Source: Aureispira sp. CCB-E
GTDB lineage: Bacteria; Bacteroidota; Bacteroidia; Chitinophagales; Saprospiraceae
NCBI RefSeq assembly: GCF_031326345.1
Contig: NZ_CP133671.1
Coordinates: forward strand, 3,348,001-3,412,000
DNA: 64,000 bases
Direction: 5' to 3'
How positions within the stretch are numbered: position 1 is the stretch's first letter; every line of letters starts with the position of its first letter. The translations under genes and the position numbers were made by a program. The notes below the pieces were generated by a model, which saw only the letters and a program-made list of their open reading frames with translations, did not search any database and had not been told where the DNA came from. This document shows, one piece after another, positions 36,672 to 45,039 of this stretch.

Positions 36672-36863
36672 ATTACTCCGTTGGAAATTTAATTAATGTA
36701 AGGTGCTTTTTTATGTTTTACTTTGAGGACCTTTATTACTTGCTCGTGGCTTTTGTGCTACCAGCAAAGCCTACACAAAAAGCTTAATTAGCTCCCTTTA
36801 ATCACATGAGCTTGATATGCTTGGTTTAGGTGCATAGAAACATTAAAAAGTAACGGAATATTA
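36672..36863. repeat. Degenerate long copy of the dispersed repeat
   Basis: ATTACTCCGTTGG on the left mirrors AACGGAATATTA on the right. The interior contains decayed modules (ACTTGCTCGTGGC, AGCTCCCTTTAATCACATGAGCTTG). It fills most of the ftsX-DUF3098 spacer; no clean target duplication. Confidence 0.45.
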
Positions 36864-36914
36864 ACAAATTATTACAAGAAAAAACTCAAAATAAAAAATA
36901 TTTAAATAAAGATC

Positions 36915-37265
36915 ATGGGAAAAGGAGATAAACAAAAAGAAACGACTTTGGAAGGACCAAACATGGACAAAAAGGATGCTGCTATTGCAAGAAAAAGAAG
37001 AGAGAGTAGGAGAGAAAAAGTAGAGAAAGAGCTGCTTTTTTCAAAAACCAATTATACTATTATAGGTGTAGGGTTAATTATGGTTATCGTTGGTTTCTTT
37101 TTGATGTCTGGAGGACACAACCAGCCAGATGAGTGGAACGCTGATGAAATATATAGCTTTGTTCGAATTACAGTTGCTCCACTAGTTATTTTAAGTGGTT
37201 TGGGCGTTGTTATTGTTGCCATTTTTAAATCTTCAAGTGAAACCCCTCAAAATATTGAGGCTTAA
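36915..37265 (+). CDS. DUF3098 small membrane protein
   Basis: The 116-residue protein has a strongly charged N-terminal half (Lys/Glu/Arg, about 1-45) followed by two hydrophobic helices (about 49-70 and 86-107). FSKTNYTIIGVGLIMVIVGF and the conserved GGHNQPDEWN loop identify DUF3098, found in Bacteroidota between ftsX and uppP. Role unknown; linkage to division and undecaprenyl-phosphate recycling suggests an envelope function. The upstream methionine is used, though a start 16 codons later (MDKKDAAIARK) is also possible. Confidence 0.85.
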   Translation: MGKGDKQKETTLEGPNMDKKDAAIARKRRESRREKVEKELLFSKTNYTIIGVGLIMVIVGFFLMSGGHNQPDEWNADEIYSFVRITVAPLVILSGLGVVIVAIFKSSSETPQNIEA

Positions 37266-37276
37266 TTTATTTACTG

Positions 37277-37459
37277 TAATCCGTTGAAACTACGTAGCAA
37301 CAGCGAGCTGAGCTGTGCGAGCTCACGACAAGAGGGAGTAACAGTTAACTCAGCGATAGCAACCTCACGAAGTACCACGCAGTAGCAGCGCAGCTAACTA
37401 AAAGCAAAGCGCTCATAAAGTACCACGGAGTAGCAGCGCAGCTAATCAAGAACGACTAA
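37277..37459. mobile_element. Composite reverse-oriented repeat element
   Basis: The left end TAATCCGTTGA and right end AACGACTAA resemble degenerate family termini. Inside, a 27-bp unit (37371-37397) recurs at 37419-37445 with one mismatch, AGTACCACGCAGTAGCAGCG versus AGTACCACGGAGTAGCAGCG. The rest holds GAGCTCACGACAAGAGGGAG and related modules. It looks like two copies fused or one internally duplicated. Confidence 0.65.
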
Positions 37460-37485
37460 AAAAATACTAATATAGATAATTAATT

Positions 37486-38283
37486 ATGGAGTGGTTTGAG
37501 GCTTTGATTTTAGGCATTGTACAAGGATTGACGGAATATTTGCCTGTAAGTAGTAGTGGACATTTAGAGTTGGGGAAAATTCTATTAGGGATTAACCCTT
37601 CAGAATTTGGAACTACATTCAATGTGGTATTGCACTTAGCAACCGTATTCAGCACTTGGGTTATTTTGCGCAAAGAAATTGCCGAAATATTAAAAGGTTT
37701 ATTTCAGTTCAAAATCAATGAAGAATTTTGGTTTGCTGCCAAAATAGTGGTATCAATGATTCCTGCGGCTATTGTAGGGTTGTTGTACGAAGATCAAATT
37801 GATGCCGCTTTTAGTGGTTCGGCACTTTTGGTAGGCTTGATGCTATTTTTGACAGGAGCTTTACTATTCTTAGCTGATAAAGCTACTCAAACAGATGGAA
37901 AAGTAGGTTTTAAAGAAGCGATTTTGGTAGGCGTAGCACAAGCAATTGCTTTGGCTCCTGGTATTTCGCGTTCTGGAGCGACTATTTCAACCTGTGTTTT
38001 GTTAAAAATAGATAAAGAGCGCGCTGCTCGATTTTCTTTTTTGATGGTCATGCCTTTAATTATTGCCAAAGTGGCTAAAGATTTATTGGGAGGAGAGTTT
38101 GCTTTAGGGACAGATACCTTGCTTCCGATGGGCGTTGGATTCTTAGGAGCCTTTTTTGTTGGCTTGTTGGCTTGCCAATGGATGATAAATTTGGTCAAAA
38201 ACGGAAAATTGGTCTATTTTTCGATATACTGTTTTATAATAGGTACAGTTGCAGTAGGGTATAGTGTTCTATATAATGTATAG
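37486..38283 (+). CDS. uppP: Undecaprenyl-diphosphatase UppP/BacA
   Basis: Dephosphorylates undecaprenyl diphosphate so that the lipid carrier for peptidoglycan and polysaccharide can be reused; overexpression of the family gives bacitracin resistance. The two signature regions are present: GIVQGLTEYLPVSSSGH near the N-terminus with the catalytic glutamate, and APGISRSGATIS with the key arginine in the second half. The 265 residues form about eight helices. It is the third member of the ftsX-DUF3098-uppP order; in related genomes truB often follows, but it does not here. Confidence 0.95.
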   Translation: MEWFEALILGIVQGLTEYLPVSSSGHLELGKILLGINPSEFGTTFNVVLHLATVFSTWVILRKEIAEILKGLFQFKINEEFWFAAKIVVSMIPAAIVGLLYEDQIDAAFSGSALLVGLMLFLTGALLFLADKATQTDGKVGFKEAILVGVAQAIALAPGISRSGATISTCVLLKIDKERAARFSFLMVMPLIIAKVAKDLLGGEFALGTDTLLPMGVGFLGAFFVGLLACQWMINLVKNGKLVYFSIYCFIIGTVAVGYSVLYNV

Positions 38284-38339
38284 AAGCTGAGGTTGTAGGA
38301 TTTACCCACGAACTATTGGAGAAAGATAAACATAGGTAT

Positions 38340-38933
38340 ATGACTATTTTTAGACAAATTTTAGGGCTTGTTTTAGCATTGAATTGCCTTTCATTATCGG
38401 CACAATTTAAACCAGTTGTACTGGACAATACTTCTTTTGAAGGAGTGCCACACGATGCACAAACACCCGATAATTGGCAAGCTTGTGGCTTAGATTCTTC
38501 GCCTGATATTTTGCCAGGTCCTTGGGGAGTCTATCAGAAACCAACAGATGGAAATACATTTTTAGGCTTGATTACTAGAGATGATAATACTTGGGAAGCT
38601 TTGGGGCAAAAAATGCCTAAGCCATTCAAAAAAGAGCGTTGTTACAAATTTAAGGTAGATTTGTCTTCCTCACCAGCATATGCAGGATATTCCAAGCCAA
38701 CCTGCTTGAGAGTATGGGTTGGAAATTCGGCTTGTGATCGCGCACAATTAATCGCAACGTCACCCGTTATTGACCATTATGAATGGAAAACGTACGAATT
38801 CTTGTTTTCAACAGAAGAAGATTATAAATATATTATCATAGAATGTTATTATAAGCAGCCTTCATTAGATTATTATAAAGGTAACTTACTAATCGATAAT
38901 ATTTCCGCTTTTGAAATGTGCGATAGAGCATAG
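38340..38933 (+). CDS. Secreted protein with probable jelly-roll (carbohydrate-binding-like) fold
   Basis: Signal peptide at about residues 1-21 (FRQILGLVLALNCLSLSA). The mature part contains alternating strands with LDNTSFEGVP at the start, FLGLITRDDNTWEALGQ, CYKFKVDLSSSPAY and NLLIDNISAFEMC at the end. This pattern (N-terminal SFEG, C-terminal LLIDNIS) is typical of calcium- or carbohydrate-binding beta-sandwich domains seen at the front of Bacteroidota outer-membrane proteins. Four cysteines remain after the signal. The start at 38340 removes eight charged residues that would precede the signal peptide. No enzymatic function can be assigned. Confidence 0.7.
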   Translation: MTIFRQILGLVLALNCLSLSAQFKPVVLDNTSFEGVPHDAQTPDNWQACGLDSSPDILPGPWGVYQKPTDGNTFLGLITRDDNTWEALGQKMPKPFKKERCYKFKVDLSSSPAYAGYSKPTCLRVWVGNSACDRAQLIATSPVIDHYEWKTYEFLFSTEEDYKYIIIECYYKQPSLDYYKGNLLIDNISAFEMCDRA

Positions 38934-39011
38934 TGTTAGCTCATGCATGTGTTTAGACTTGCTCTCAAGATTGTAAATTGATACCCACCAACCCTTTATT
39001 GTTAATAAACT

Positions 39012-39590
39012 ATGACAGAGCGCTTATTGGAAATTCTCAACGAATATGTTCATCTAGATGACCAAATGAAGGTAGATCTAGGAAAAGTTTTGATCAAAAA
39101 AACAATACTTGGAGGAGAATGCTTGTTTCAAGCCAACCAAATTTTTTCATTTGTAGTCTTTGTGGAAGAGGGCGGTGTTTATTATTACAAAGTCGATCAA
39201 CAGGGAAAAGAGCGTGTGGTTCATTTTGCTTTTGAAGGAGATTTGTTTACAGATTTAGAGTCGTATGTAACAGAGACAGACACCGGTTTTTATTTAAAGG
39301 CCTTAGAAACCTCTGTCATCTATATATTAGAAAAAAGGGATTTGGAAGAATTGTTAGACAAAGATATGCGCTGGGAACGTTTGATGCGTCTTTTGATGCA
39401 AGATGCGTTTATTCGAGTAATGAATGAAAGAAAAGATATGGGAACCCTCTCTAATGCAGCGCATTATCAAAAATTAGCAGAAACATATCCTGATTTGTTT
39501 CAACGAGTTCCACTGTACTTAATAGCGTCTTATTTGAATGTTACTCCCGAAGGTCTATCCAAAATTCGTCGTCGACTAAGTCATAAATAA
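39012..39590 (+). CDS. Crp/Fnr-family transcriptional regulator
   Basis: DNA-binding regulator with an N-terminal cyclic-nucleotide-binding beta roll (about 15-115, including FVEEGGVYYYKVDQQGKERVVHFAFEGD) and a C-terminal winged helix (about 150-190, recognition segment YLNVTPEGLSKIRRRLS). No FNR-type cysteine cluster is present. The 192-residue size and the RVPLYLIASYLNVTPE motif fit the Bacteroidota subgroup whose ligand is usually unknown. The P450 gene starts 162 bp downstream on the same strand, so it is a candidate target. Confidence 0.88.
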   Translation: MTERLLEILNEYVHLDDQMKVDLGKVLIKKTILGGECLFQANQIFSFVVFVEEGGVYYYKVDQQGKERVVHFAFEGDLFTDLESYVTETDTGFYLKALETSVIYILEKRDLEELLDKDMRWERLMRLLMQDAFIRVMNERKDMGTLSNAAHYQKLAETYPDLFQRVPLYLIASYLNVTPEGLSKIRRRLSHK

Positions 39591-39752
39591 TTTGTATTTT
39601 TTATATTTGTTTATTGAACTTGTTCAAGGAAATTTATTTCTGTATGCATTAGCTTTGTTTTATCAATCCAAAATAGATACAAACACCAACAGACAGATTG
39701 GCTGTTGTATTTATTTTATTAACGAATAAAGATAAAACAAAAAATCATACCA

Positions 39753-42700
39753 ATGAATGTTATCCCTCAAGATAGACCGCTTCCTTTAATCGGCAATCTG
39801 CTAGAGTTAAATTTAAAAGAAGGCATGGTGGCCAATTTAGAAAAATTAGCTGCCAAACATGGTGAAATTTATCGCCTGAGTTTGCCAAGTAAATCACTTC
39901 TAATAGCCTGTTCTCATCGAATTATTGATGAAATGTGTGATGAGACACGTTTTCAAAAATCATTACTTCCTCCTCTTGAAGTAATTCGTGATTTTGCCAA
40001 AGATGGTTTGTTTACTGCTTATGGAGATGAACCCAATTGGATTAAAGCCCACCGTATTTTGACACCTGCTTTTGGCCCAATGTCGATTCGCAGTATGTTC
40101 CCTCAAATGCTAGATATTGCGGAGCAACTGATTTTGAAATGGGAACGAATGGGAGAAGATACGCCATTTGATGTGCCCGATGATATGACTAGATTAACAT
40201 TGGACACCATTGCGTTGTGTGCATTTAATTACCGATTCAATAGTTTTTATAGAGATGAGATGCACCCCTTTGTACATGCAATGGTGGAGGGGCTGGTAGA
40301 AGCAGGGGACAAAGGGCGACGATTGCCACTTCAAGATAATGTGATGTTTTGGGCACGTAAAAAATACGAAAGCAACATCGAATATATGAATAGAGTTGCT
40401 GACGCAATCATAGAGAAAAGAAAGGAGAATGGTATTGAACAAGCCCCTGATGATCTTTTGAATAAAATGCTGAGTGGCAAGGATCCTATTACTGGAGAAG
40501 GCTTGAGTGATGAAAATATTCGTTATCAGATGCTTACGTTTTTAATTGCGGGGCATGAAACCACAAGTGGTTTGTTATCTTTTGCACTTTATTATCTTTG
40601 TACGCATCCAGATATTTTGAAAAAGGCTCAAGATGAAGTGAGCATGGTATTGGGCAACAAAAAACCTCGAATTGAACACATTAATGAATTGACGTACATT
40701 AGTCAAATTCTTAAAGAAACTTTGCGATTGATGCCTACCGCTCCTGCTTTTGCCGTAGAACCCTTGGAAGATACTGTTATTGCAGGGGAGTATAGTGTCA
40801 GTAAAGGAGAAACGATTTTGGCTTTAATTCCTCGATTACATCGAGATAAGGTAGTTTGGGGAAATAATGCAGATGAATTTGATCCCAATCGTTTTTCAGA
40901 AGAAAACTTTAGTAAATTGCCTCCAAATTGTTGGAAACCATTTGGGAATGGAGCGAGAGCTTGTATCGGAAGACCTTTTGCTATGCAAGAAGCAATTTTG
41001 GTTTTGGCAATGATTGTACAACGATTTGATATTCAATTGTCAGATCCAAATTATAAATTAACAATCAAAGAAACCTTGACCTTAAAACCAGAAGGGTTTT
41101 ATCTAAAAGCCAAGCGCAATCAGGTTGTTATAGAAGATGAAAAAGTAGAGGTCGCTACACAGGCATTTGCCCAACAAGAAGATGCGTTGAGTGATGTTGA
41201 ACACCCTCAGTTATTGGTATTGTTTGGTTCTAATAGTGGAAGTTCTAGAAGTTTTGCACTGCAATTGGCTAAAGATGCTGTCCAGAGAGGTGTTAAAGCG
41301 AAGGTTGATGAATTGGATAATTATGTAAGTGCATTGCCTAAAGATAGTAAATTGATTATTGTGACAGCATCTTACGAGGGACAACCTACTAATAATGCTA
41401 AGAATTTTGTACAATGGTTAAAAACAGCAAAAAATAAGGATTTAGATGGATTGCAATACTGTGTTTTTGGTTGTGGGAATAGGGATTGGTTCAATACATA
41501 TCAAGCCGTTCCTATCTTTATTGATAATCAATTGGAAGCATTAGGGGCAAGTCGATTTTTTGAGAGAGGAGAGGCAGATGCCAAAGGCGATTTTGTAGGA
41601 GCTTGGGAGACTTGGGAACACCAACTTTGGCAAAAACTAGAAACAGAGTTGGAAACAACCGAGGGAACAGTTGAGAAGACAAGCCAATTGGCTATTCAAG
41701 TGATCAATAAACCACTAAAATTGCAACAACTCAAACAAACTCAATTACAAAAGGGGACTATAGTTGTTAATAAAGAGTTGGTTGATGTAGCTCATGCATT
41801 GGGGCGTTCCAAGAAGCATATAGAAATTACGTTGCCTACAGGTATGAACTATCGTGCAGGAGATTATTTGACGCTATTGCCTACGAATACAACAAATAAC
41901 GTAGAAAAAGTACTGCGCTATTTTTCTTTAACAGAAGATACTCAATTAATCTTAAAAGATGATTCGGGAACTTCTCTATTGCCTTTAAATTATCCGATCT
42001 CGGTTGGAGAAATTCTTAGAGAATACGTCGAACTTGGGCAGCCTGTACAGCGTCGCCAATTAGAAATATTAGCAAAAAAAACACCTTGTCCACCAGAACG
42101 AATTCAATTAGAACAATGGTGTCAAAAGGAAGTTTACAACAGGGAAGTGTATGAAAAAAGAATGAGTCTTATTGATGTTTTATTACGAATGGGGTCTTGT
42201 TCCATAACTTTTGAAGAATTTCTAAGCCAATTGCCTCCTATGCAAACACGGCAGTATTCCATTTCCTCTTCGCCTATTACGAATAAAGGTACTTGTACCT
42301 TGACGATAGCTGTGGTTGATGCTCCTGCGTGGTCTGGGCAAGGGAATTACGAAGGTGTTGCTTCTAATTATTTGGCTTCAAGAAAGGAAGGAGATAGCAT
42401 TTGGTTAGAAGTTGTTCCATCCAAAGAAGCGTTTCATTTGCCGAAAGATGTTACAACTCCTATTGTGATGATAGGGGCAGGATCAGGAATTGCACCCTTT
42501 AGAGGATTTATTGAAGAACGAGCAGCGTTGGAAAATAGTGGGAAAATGCTCTTGTTTTTTGGTTGTGATCACTCTGAGGTAGACTTTTTGTATCAAAATG
42601 AGTTGAAGAACTGGGGCAAGGCAGCCAATTTAGAAGTATTTCCCGCGTTTACCTATCAAATAGTAGAAGAAGTGAAATACGTGCAAGATAGGGTATGGAA

Positions 42701-42902
42701 AGAAAGAGAAAAGATATGGGCTGTTTTAGAACAGGGGGCTATAATTTATGTTTGTGGAGATGGCAATTATATGGCACCTGCTGTCAAACGTGTGTTGATA
42801 GATATGTATATGGAGAAAAATAACGTTGTTCTTAAAGAAGCTGAGGCTTGGATGGAAAGTTTGATACGAAGTGGGCGATATGCTTTAGATGCGTTTTCGT
42901 AA
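39753..42902 (+). CDS. Self-sufficient cytochrome P450-reductase fusion (CYP102/P450-BM3 type)
   Basis: A soluble fatty-acid-hydroxylase-like monooxygenase with its own electron-transfer chain. The heme domain (1-455) has the I-helix AGHETTSG (Ala266-Thr271), ETLRLMP, and the thiolate loop FGNGARACIGRP with Cys404. A flavodoxin-like FMN domain begins near 486 (LFGSNSGSSRSFA). The FAD/NADPH part has RQYSISSSP (about 832) and GAGSGIAPFRGF (about 908). The 1049-residue length equals P450 BM3. Phe87 is conserved, but the BM3 carboxylate-anchoring residues Arg47 and Tyr51 are Lys47 and Ile51 by ungapped alignment. Such fusions are known mainly from Bacillus, Actinobacteria and fungi. Confidence 0.95.
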   Translation: MNVIPQDRPLPLIGNLLELNLKEGMVANLEKLAAKHGEIYRLSLPSKSLLIACSHRIIDEMCDETRFQKSLLPPLEVIRDFAKDGLFTAYGDEPNWIKAHRILTPAFGPMSIRSMFPQMLDIAEQLILKWERMGEDTPFDVPDDMTRLTLDTIALCAFNYRFNSFYRDEMHPFVHAMVEGLVEAGDKGRRLPLQDNVMFWARKKYESNIEYMNRVADAIIEKRKENGIEQAPDDLLNKMLSGKDPITGEGLSDENIRYQMLTFLIAGHETTSGLLSFALYYLCTHPDILKKAQDEVSMVLGNKKPRIEHINELTYISQILKETLRLMPTAPAFAVEPLEDTVIAGEYSVSKGETILALIPRLHRDKVVWGNNADEFDPNRFSEENFSKLPPNCWKPFGNGARACIGRPFAMQEAILVLAMIVQRFDIQLSDPNYKLTIKETLTLKPEGFYLKAKRNQVVIEDEKVEVATQAFAQQEDALSDVEHPQLLVLFGSNSGSSRSFALQLAKDAVQRGVKAKVDELDNYVSALPKDSKLIIVTASYEGQPTNNAKNFVQWLKTAKNKDLDGLQYCVFGCGNRDWFNTYQAVPIFIDNQLEALGASRFFERGEADAKGDFVGAWETWEHQLWQKLETELETTEGTVEKTSQLAIQVINKPLKLQQLKQTQLQKGTIVVNKELVDVAHALGRSKKHIEITLPTGMNYRAGDYLTLLPTNTTNNVEKVLRYFSLTEDTQLILKDDSGTSLLPLNYPISVGEILREYVELGQPVQRRQLEILAKKTPCPPERIQLEQWCQKEVYNREVYEKRMSLIDVLLRMGSCSITFEEFLSQLPPMQTRQYSISSSPITNKGTCTLTIAVVDAPAWSGQGNYEGVASNYLASRKEGDSIWLEVVPSKEAFHLPKDVTTPIVMIGAGSGIAPFRGFIEERAALENSGKMLLFFGCDHSEVDFLYQNELKNWGKAANLEVFPAFTYQIVEEVKYVQDRVWKEREKIWAVLEQGAIIYVCGDGNYMAPAVKRVLIDMYMEKNNVVLKEAEAWMESLIRSGRYALDAFS

Positions 42903-42914
42903 GTAGTAATTAAA

Positions 42915-42954
42915 AAAATGGCAGTTTTGACCCATGGATCAGAACTGCCATTTT
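42915..42954. terminator. Bidirectional terminator between P450 and YceI genes
   Basis: A 16-bp stem, AAAATGGCAGTTTTGA with TCAGAACTGCCATTTT (one G-U pair), closes an 8-base loop and is bordered by A on one side and T on the other, as expected for convergent genes. Confidence 0.9.
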
Positions 42955-42980
42955 GTTTTAAATCTTTTATACAGTACTAG

Positions 42981-43027
42981 TAGCAGTGAACTCATGACTA
43001 GAGGGAATCACAACGCTAACACTATTG
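42981..43027. mobile_element. Short MITE-like element, target duplication TACTAG
   Basis: A 47-bp copy in reverse orientation, beginning TAGCAGTG and ending AACACTATTG. TACTAG occurs directly before (42975-42980) and after (43028-43033). It contains GACTAGAGGGAATCACAACG, a variant of the module GACCGTAGGGAGTAAC. Its right flank is 5 bp from the YceI stop codon. Confidence 0.78.
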
Positions 43028-43038
43028 TACTAGGCAAC

Positions 43039-43620
43039 TTATTCTTTAACCAAGGTAAGAGCCACGGTAACTTTTACATTGTCAGCAATTGTTGGCAATC
43101 CACCTTTGATACCAAAATTACTTCTATTAAAATCAAAGGTAGCTTCAGCTCCCATAATACTTGATTTTTTGCCATCTTTTCCCTCTACTTCTCCTTGCCC
43201 TTTTATCACTACAGTCACCGTTTGAGAAAGAGTAGTACCAGCAATAGATAAATCGCCAGTCATTTCATAAGTATTGTGTCCTGTTGGCTTGATGTAATTG
43301 CTTTTGAAAGTAGCGGTTGCTGCTTTTTCAGCATTAAAATAACGCTCTCCCTGCAAATGCCCATCTCTGGTTTCAGAATTGGTATTGATAGAGGCGATTT
43401 GTACTGTAAAGTCAACTGCTGCCGTGCTGAAATCTTTCTCATCTTTTAACGCAACTTTTCCAGCTATATCGCCAAAACTACCATGAAAATCGCTGAATTT
43501 ATACCCAACAGCAAATACCAAAGAAGAATGGGCGCCATCAACGGTATAAGTAGCATCTTGAGCTTGTGTAAATAGAGTCGTAGTGCATAGTAATAAGGCG
43601 ATAAGAAGAATATTTTTCAT
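43039..43620 (-). CDS. YceI-family periplasmic lipid-binding protein
   Basis: Signal peptide at residues 1-20 (LLIALLLCTTTLFTQA), then a complete YceI lipocalin-like beta barrel with TYTVDGAHSSLVFAVGYKFSDFHGSFGD at the start, FTVQIASINTNSETRDGHLQGERYFNAEK in the middle, and EATFDFNRSNFGIKGG at the end. Members bind polyisoprenoid or amphiphilic ligands in the periplasm. The gene starts 24 bp after the thioesterase gene on the same strand, so they share a transcript. Confidence 0.92.
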   Translation of the reverse strand: MKNILLIALLLCTTTLFTQAQDATYTVDGAHSSLVFAVGYKFSDFHGSFGDIAGKVALKDEKDFSTAAVDFTVQIASINTNSETRDGHLQGERYFNAEKAATATFKSNYIKPTGHNTYEMTGDLSIAGTTLSQTVTVVIKGQGEVEGKDGKKSSIMGAEATFDFNRSNFGIKGGLPTIADNVKVTVALTLVKE

Positions 43621-43644
43621 CGTTTGATTTTATTTTATAATGAT

Positions 43645-44169
43645 TTAATCTTTTAATAATTCTGATTTTAATTTCAGGGTTTCTTCCTTCCCTAATCTTC
43701 CAGAGAAAACCAATCGCATTTGGCGACGTTGCAATGCTTCATCGTAACGTTTTTTCTCCTCGGCGGTTAAAGGTAATAATGGCGGAACTTTTACAGGACG
43801 TTTCTCTTTGTCGTCAACAGCTACAAATGTAAAATAGGCATCGTTGCATCGACGGGTATTTTTGCCTTTAATATCAGAAGAAAAAACTTCTACATATACT
43901 TCTACAGACGTTGTAAAAGCTCTAGTCACCACACATTCTAGTGTAATGACATCTCCAAGAGGAATCGGCTTATCAAAAGATACATTGTCTACAGAAACCG
44001 TAACAACATAACTTTCGCAATGCTTGCCTGCACAAATTCCTGCAACAACATCCATCCATTTTAATAAATTTCCCCCCATTAAATTATTGATAGGGTTGGT
44101 ATCATTGGGCATGATCATCTCCGTCATAATCGTTTTCGACTCGGATACTTTTTTAGGCGCTAATTCCAT
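43645..44169 (-). CDS. Acyl-CoA thioesterase (hotdog fold)
   Basis: Hydrolyses acyl-CoA to free acid and CoA in the cytoplasm. The hotdog signature is PNDTNPINNLMGGNLLKWMDVVAGICAGKHC, with the asparagine and Asp expected at the active site, followed by VSFDKPIPLGDVITLECVVTRA and the RCNDAYFTFVAVD strand. The 174 residues fit the YciA/BACH-like single-domain type. First gene of a two-gene unit with yceI. Confidence 0.92.
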   Translation of the reverse strand: MELAPKKVSESKTIMTEMIMPNDTNPINNLMGGNLLKWMDVVAGICAGKHCESYVVTVSVDNVSFDKPIPLGDVITLECVVTRAFTTSVEVYVEVFSSDIKGKNTRRCNDAYFTFVAVDDKEKRPVKVPPLLPLTAEEKKRYDEALQRRQMRLVFSGRLGKEETLKLKSELLKD

Positions 44170-44283
44170 AGAATGCTTCTTTTGTTATTGAATAATCTGT
44201 TGGATTTTAACAGGTGCTTATACAGTTATTAATAAATTTTATGGAGAATATAGAATAGAATAAAATGTCTATTCTGAATTCTT

Positions 44284-44291
44284 TATCTTTG
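44284..44291 (+). promoter_or_regulatory. Bacteroidota-type -7 promoter box (TATCTTTG)
   Basis: An exact TAnnTTTG match about 90 bases ahead of the lipoprotein gene, in the divergent spacer from the thioesterase gene. Confidence 0.5.
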
Positions 44292-44383
44292 CACCACAAA
44301 AGTAACAAAAACATTGGTTTTAAGTTCTTAGAAAGTCAATGTTCACCTATAAAATGTTTTATAATAGAAAAAATAAGTAACAA

Positions 44384-44839
44384 ATGAAGTATTTAATTTT
44401 GCTGATAATCAGCTTTTTATTGGTTTCTTGTTCTAATCCTGAGCCTTCCAAAAAGATAGAAAAAGAAACTTGGAAATTAAATGAAGATGCTGCAACACTC
44501 TATCAAGTAGTTGGAGAGAAGCACGACACGGCAATGCTCTTAATGACAGATATAGAAGCAACAAGGAGTCAACTAAGGTTAAGAATGAAAACAGCAGAAA
44601 TTGATAGCCTTAAAAAAGATACGATACTCAACTTGTTGACGGCACTCAAAAAAGCAGACGATGGAATGATGAATTGGATGCACGAATTTAAAAGTACGGA
44701 ATTAAACGAGGAGGAGTACAAAAAAATGTCTGAGACAGACATTATGACTTATCTAAAAGATGAAGAGCAAAAAATCGAACAAGTACATATAGATATGTTA
44801 GAAAGCATTAAAGATGGAAAAGCTTTTTTGAAACAATAA
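44384..44839 (+). CDS. Small lipoprotein, function unknown
   Basis: A 151-residue protein with a lipoprotein signal (LLIISFLLVSC, lipidation predicted at Cys16) followed by a wholly helical, Lys/Glu-rich mature part with heptad-like spacing (KLNEDAATLYQVVG, TRSQLRLRMKTAEIDSLKKD). It ends in KDGKAFLKQ. Similar short helical lipoproteins in Bacteroidota carry the uninformative name viral A-type inclusion protein. No catalytic motif is visible. It has its own predicted promoter and a hairpin after the gene. Confidence 0.78.
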   Translation: MKYLILLIISFLLVSCSNPEPSKKIEKETWKLNEDAATLYQVVGEKHDTAMLLMTDIEATRSQLRLRMKTAEIDSLKKDTILNLLTALKKADDGMMNWMHEFKSTELNEEEYKKMSETDIMTYLKDEEQKIEQVHIDMLESIKDGKAFLKQ

Positions 44840-44892
44840 AGTAAACACTTTTAGCTCAAATTAAAGCAAACGTACTTGGGAGTTAAAAAACA

Positions 44893-44958
44893 AAACCGCT
44901 TCGTATAGGGTTGATAACCATATATATTCTAAGTTAGCAATCCTATGCGAAGCGGTTT
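44893..44958. terminator. 17-bp inverted repeat with long loop, probable terminator
   Basis: AAACCGCTTCGTATAGG pairs with CCTATGCGAAGCGGTTT (one G-U pair) across a 32-base AT-rich loop. It stands between two convergent genes, 18 bp ahead of a repeat element. The GC-rich stem is unlike the surrounding DNA. Confidence 0.7.
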
Positions 44959-44975
44959 AATAATATTACATTATT

Positions 44976-45028
44976 TAGTAGTTCGTTGATTAGCTGCGCT
45001 GCTACTGCGTGGTTTTAACGAACTATTG
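44976..45028. mobile_element. Short MITE-like element between convergent genes
   Basis: TAGTAGTTCGTTGA on the left and TTTTAACGAACTATTG on the right enclose only the AGCTGCGCTGCTACTGCGTGG module, making this the most compact canonical copy (53 bp). The 6-base flanks are ATTATT and ACTACT, not an exact duplication; an alternative 8-base repeat ATTATTTA at 44970 and 45039 is possible but may be chance. Confidence 0.75.
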
Positions 45029-45039
45029 ACTACTAAAAA

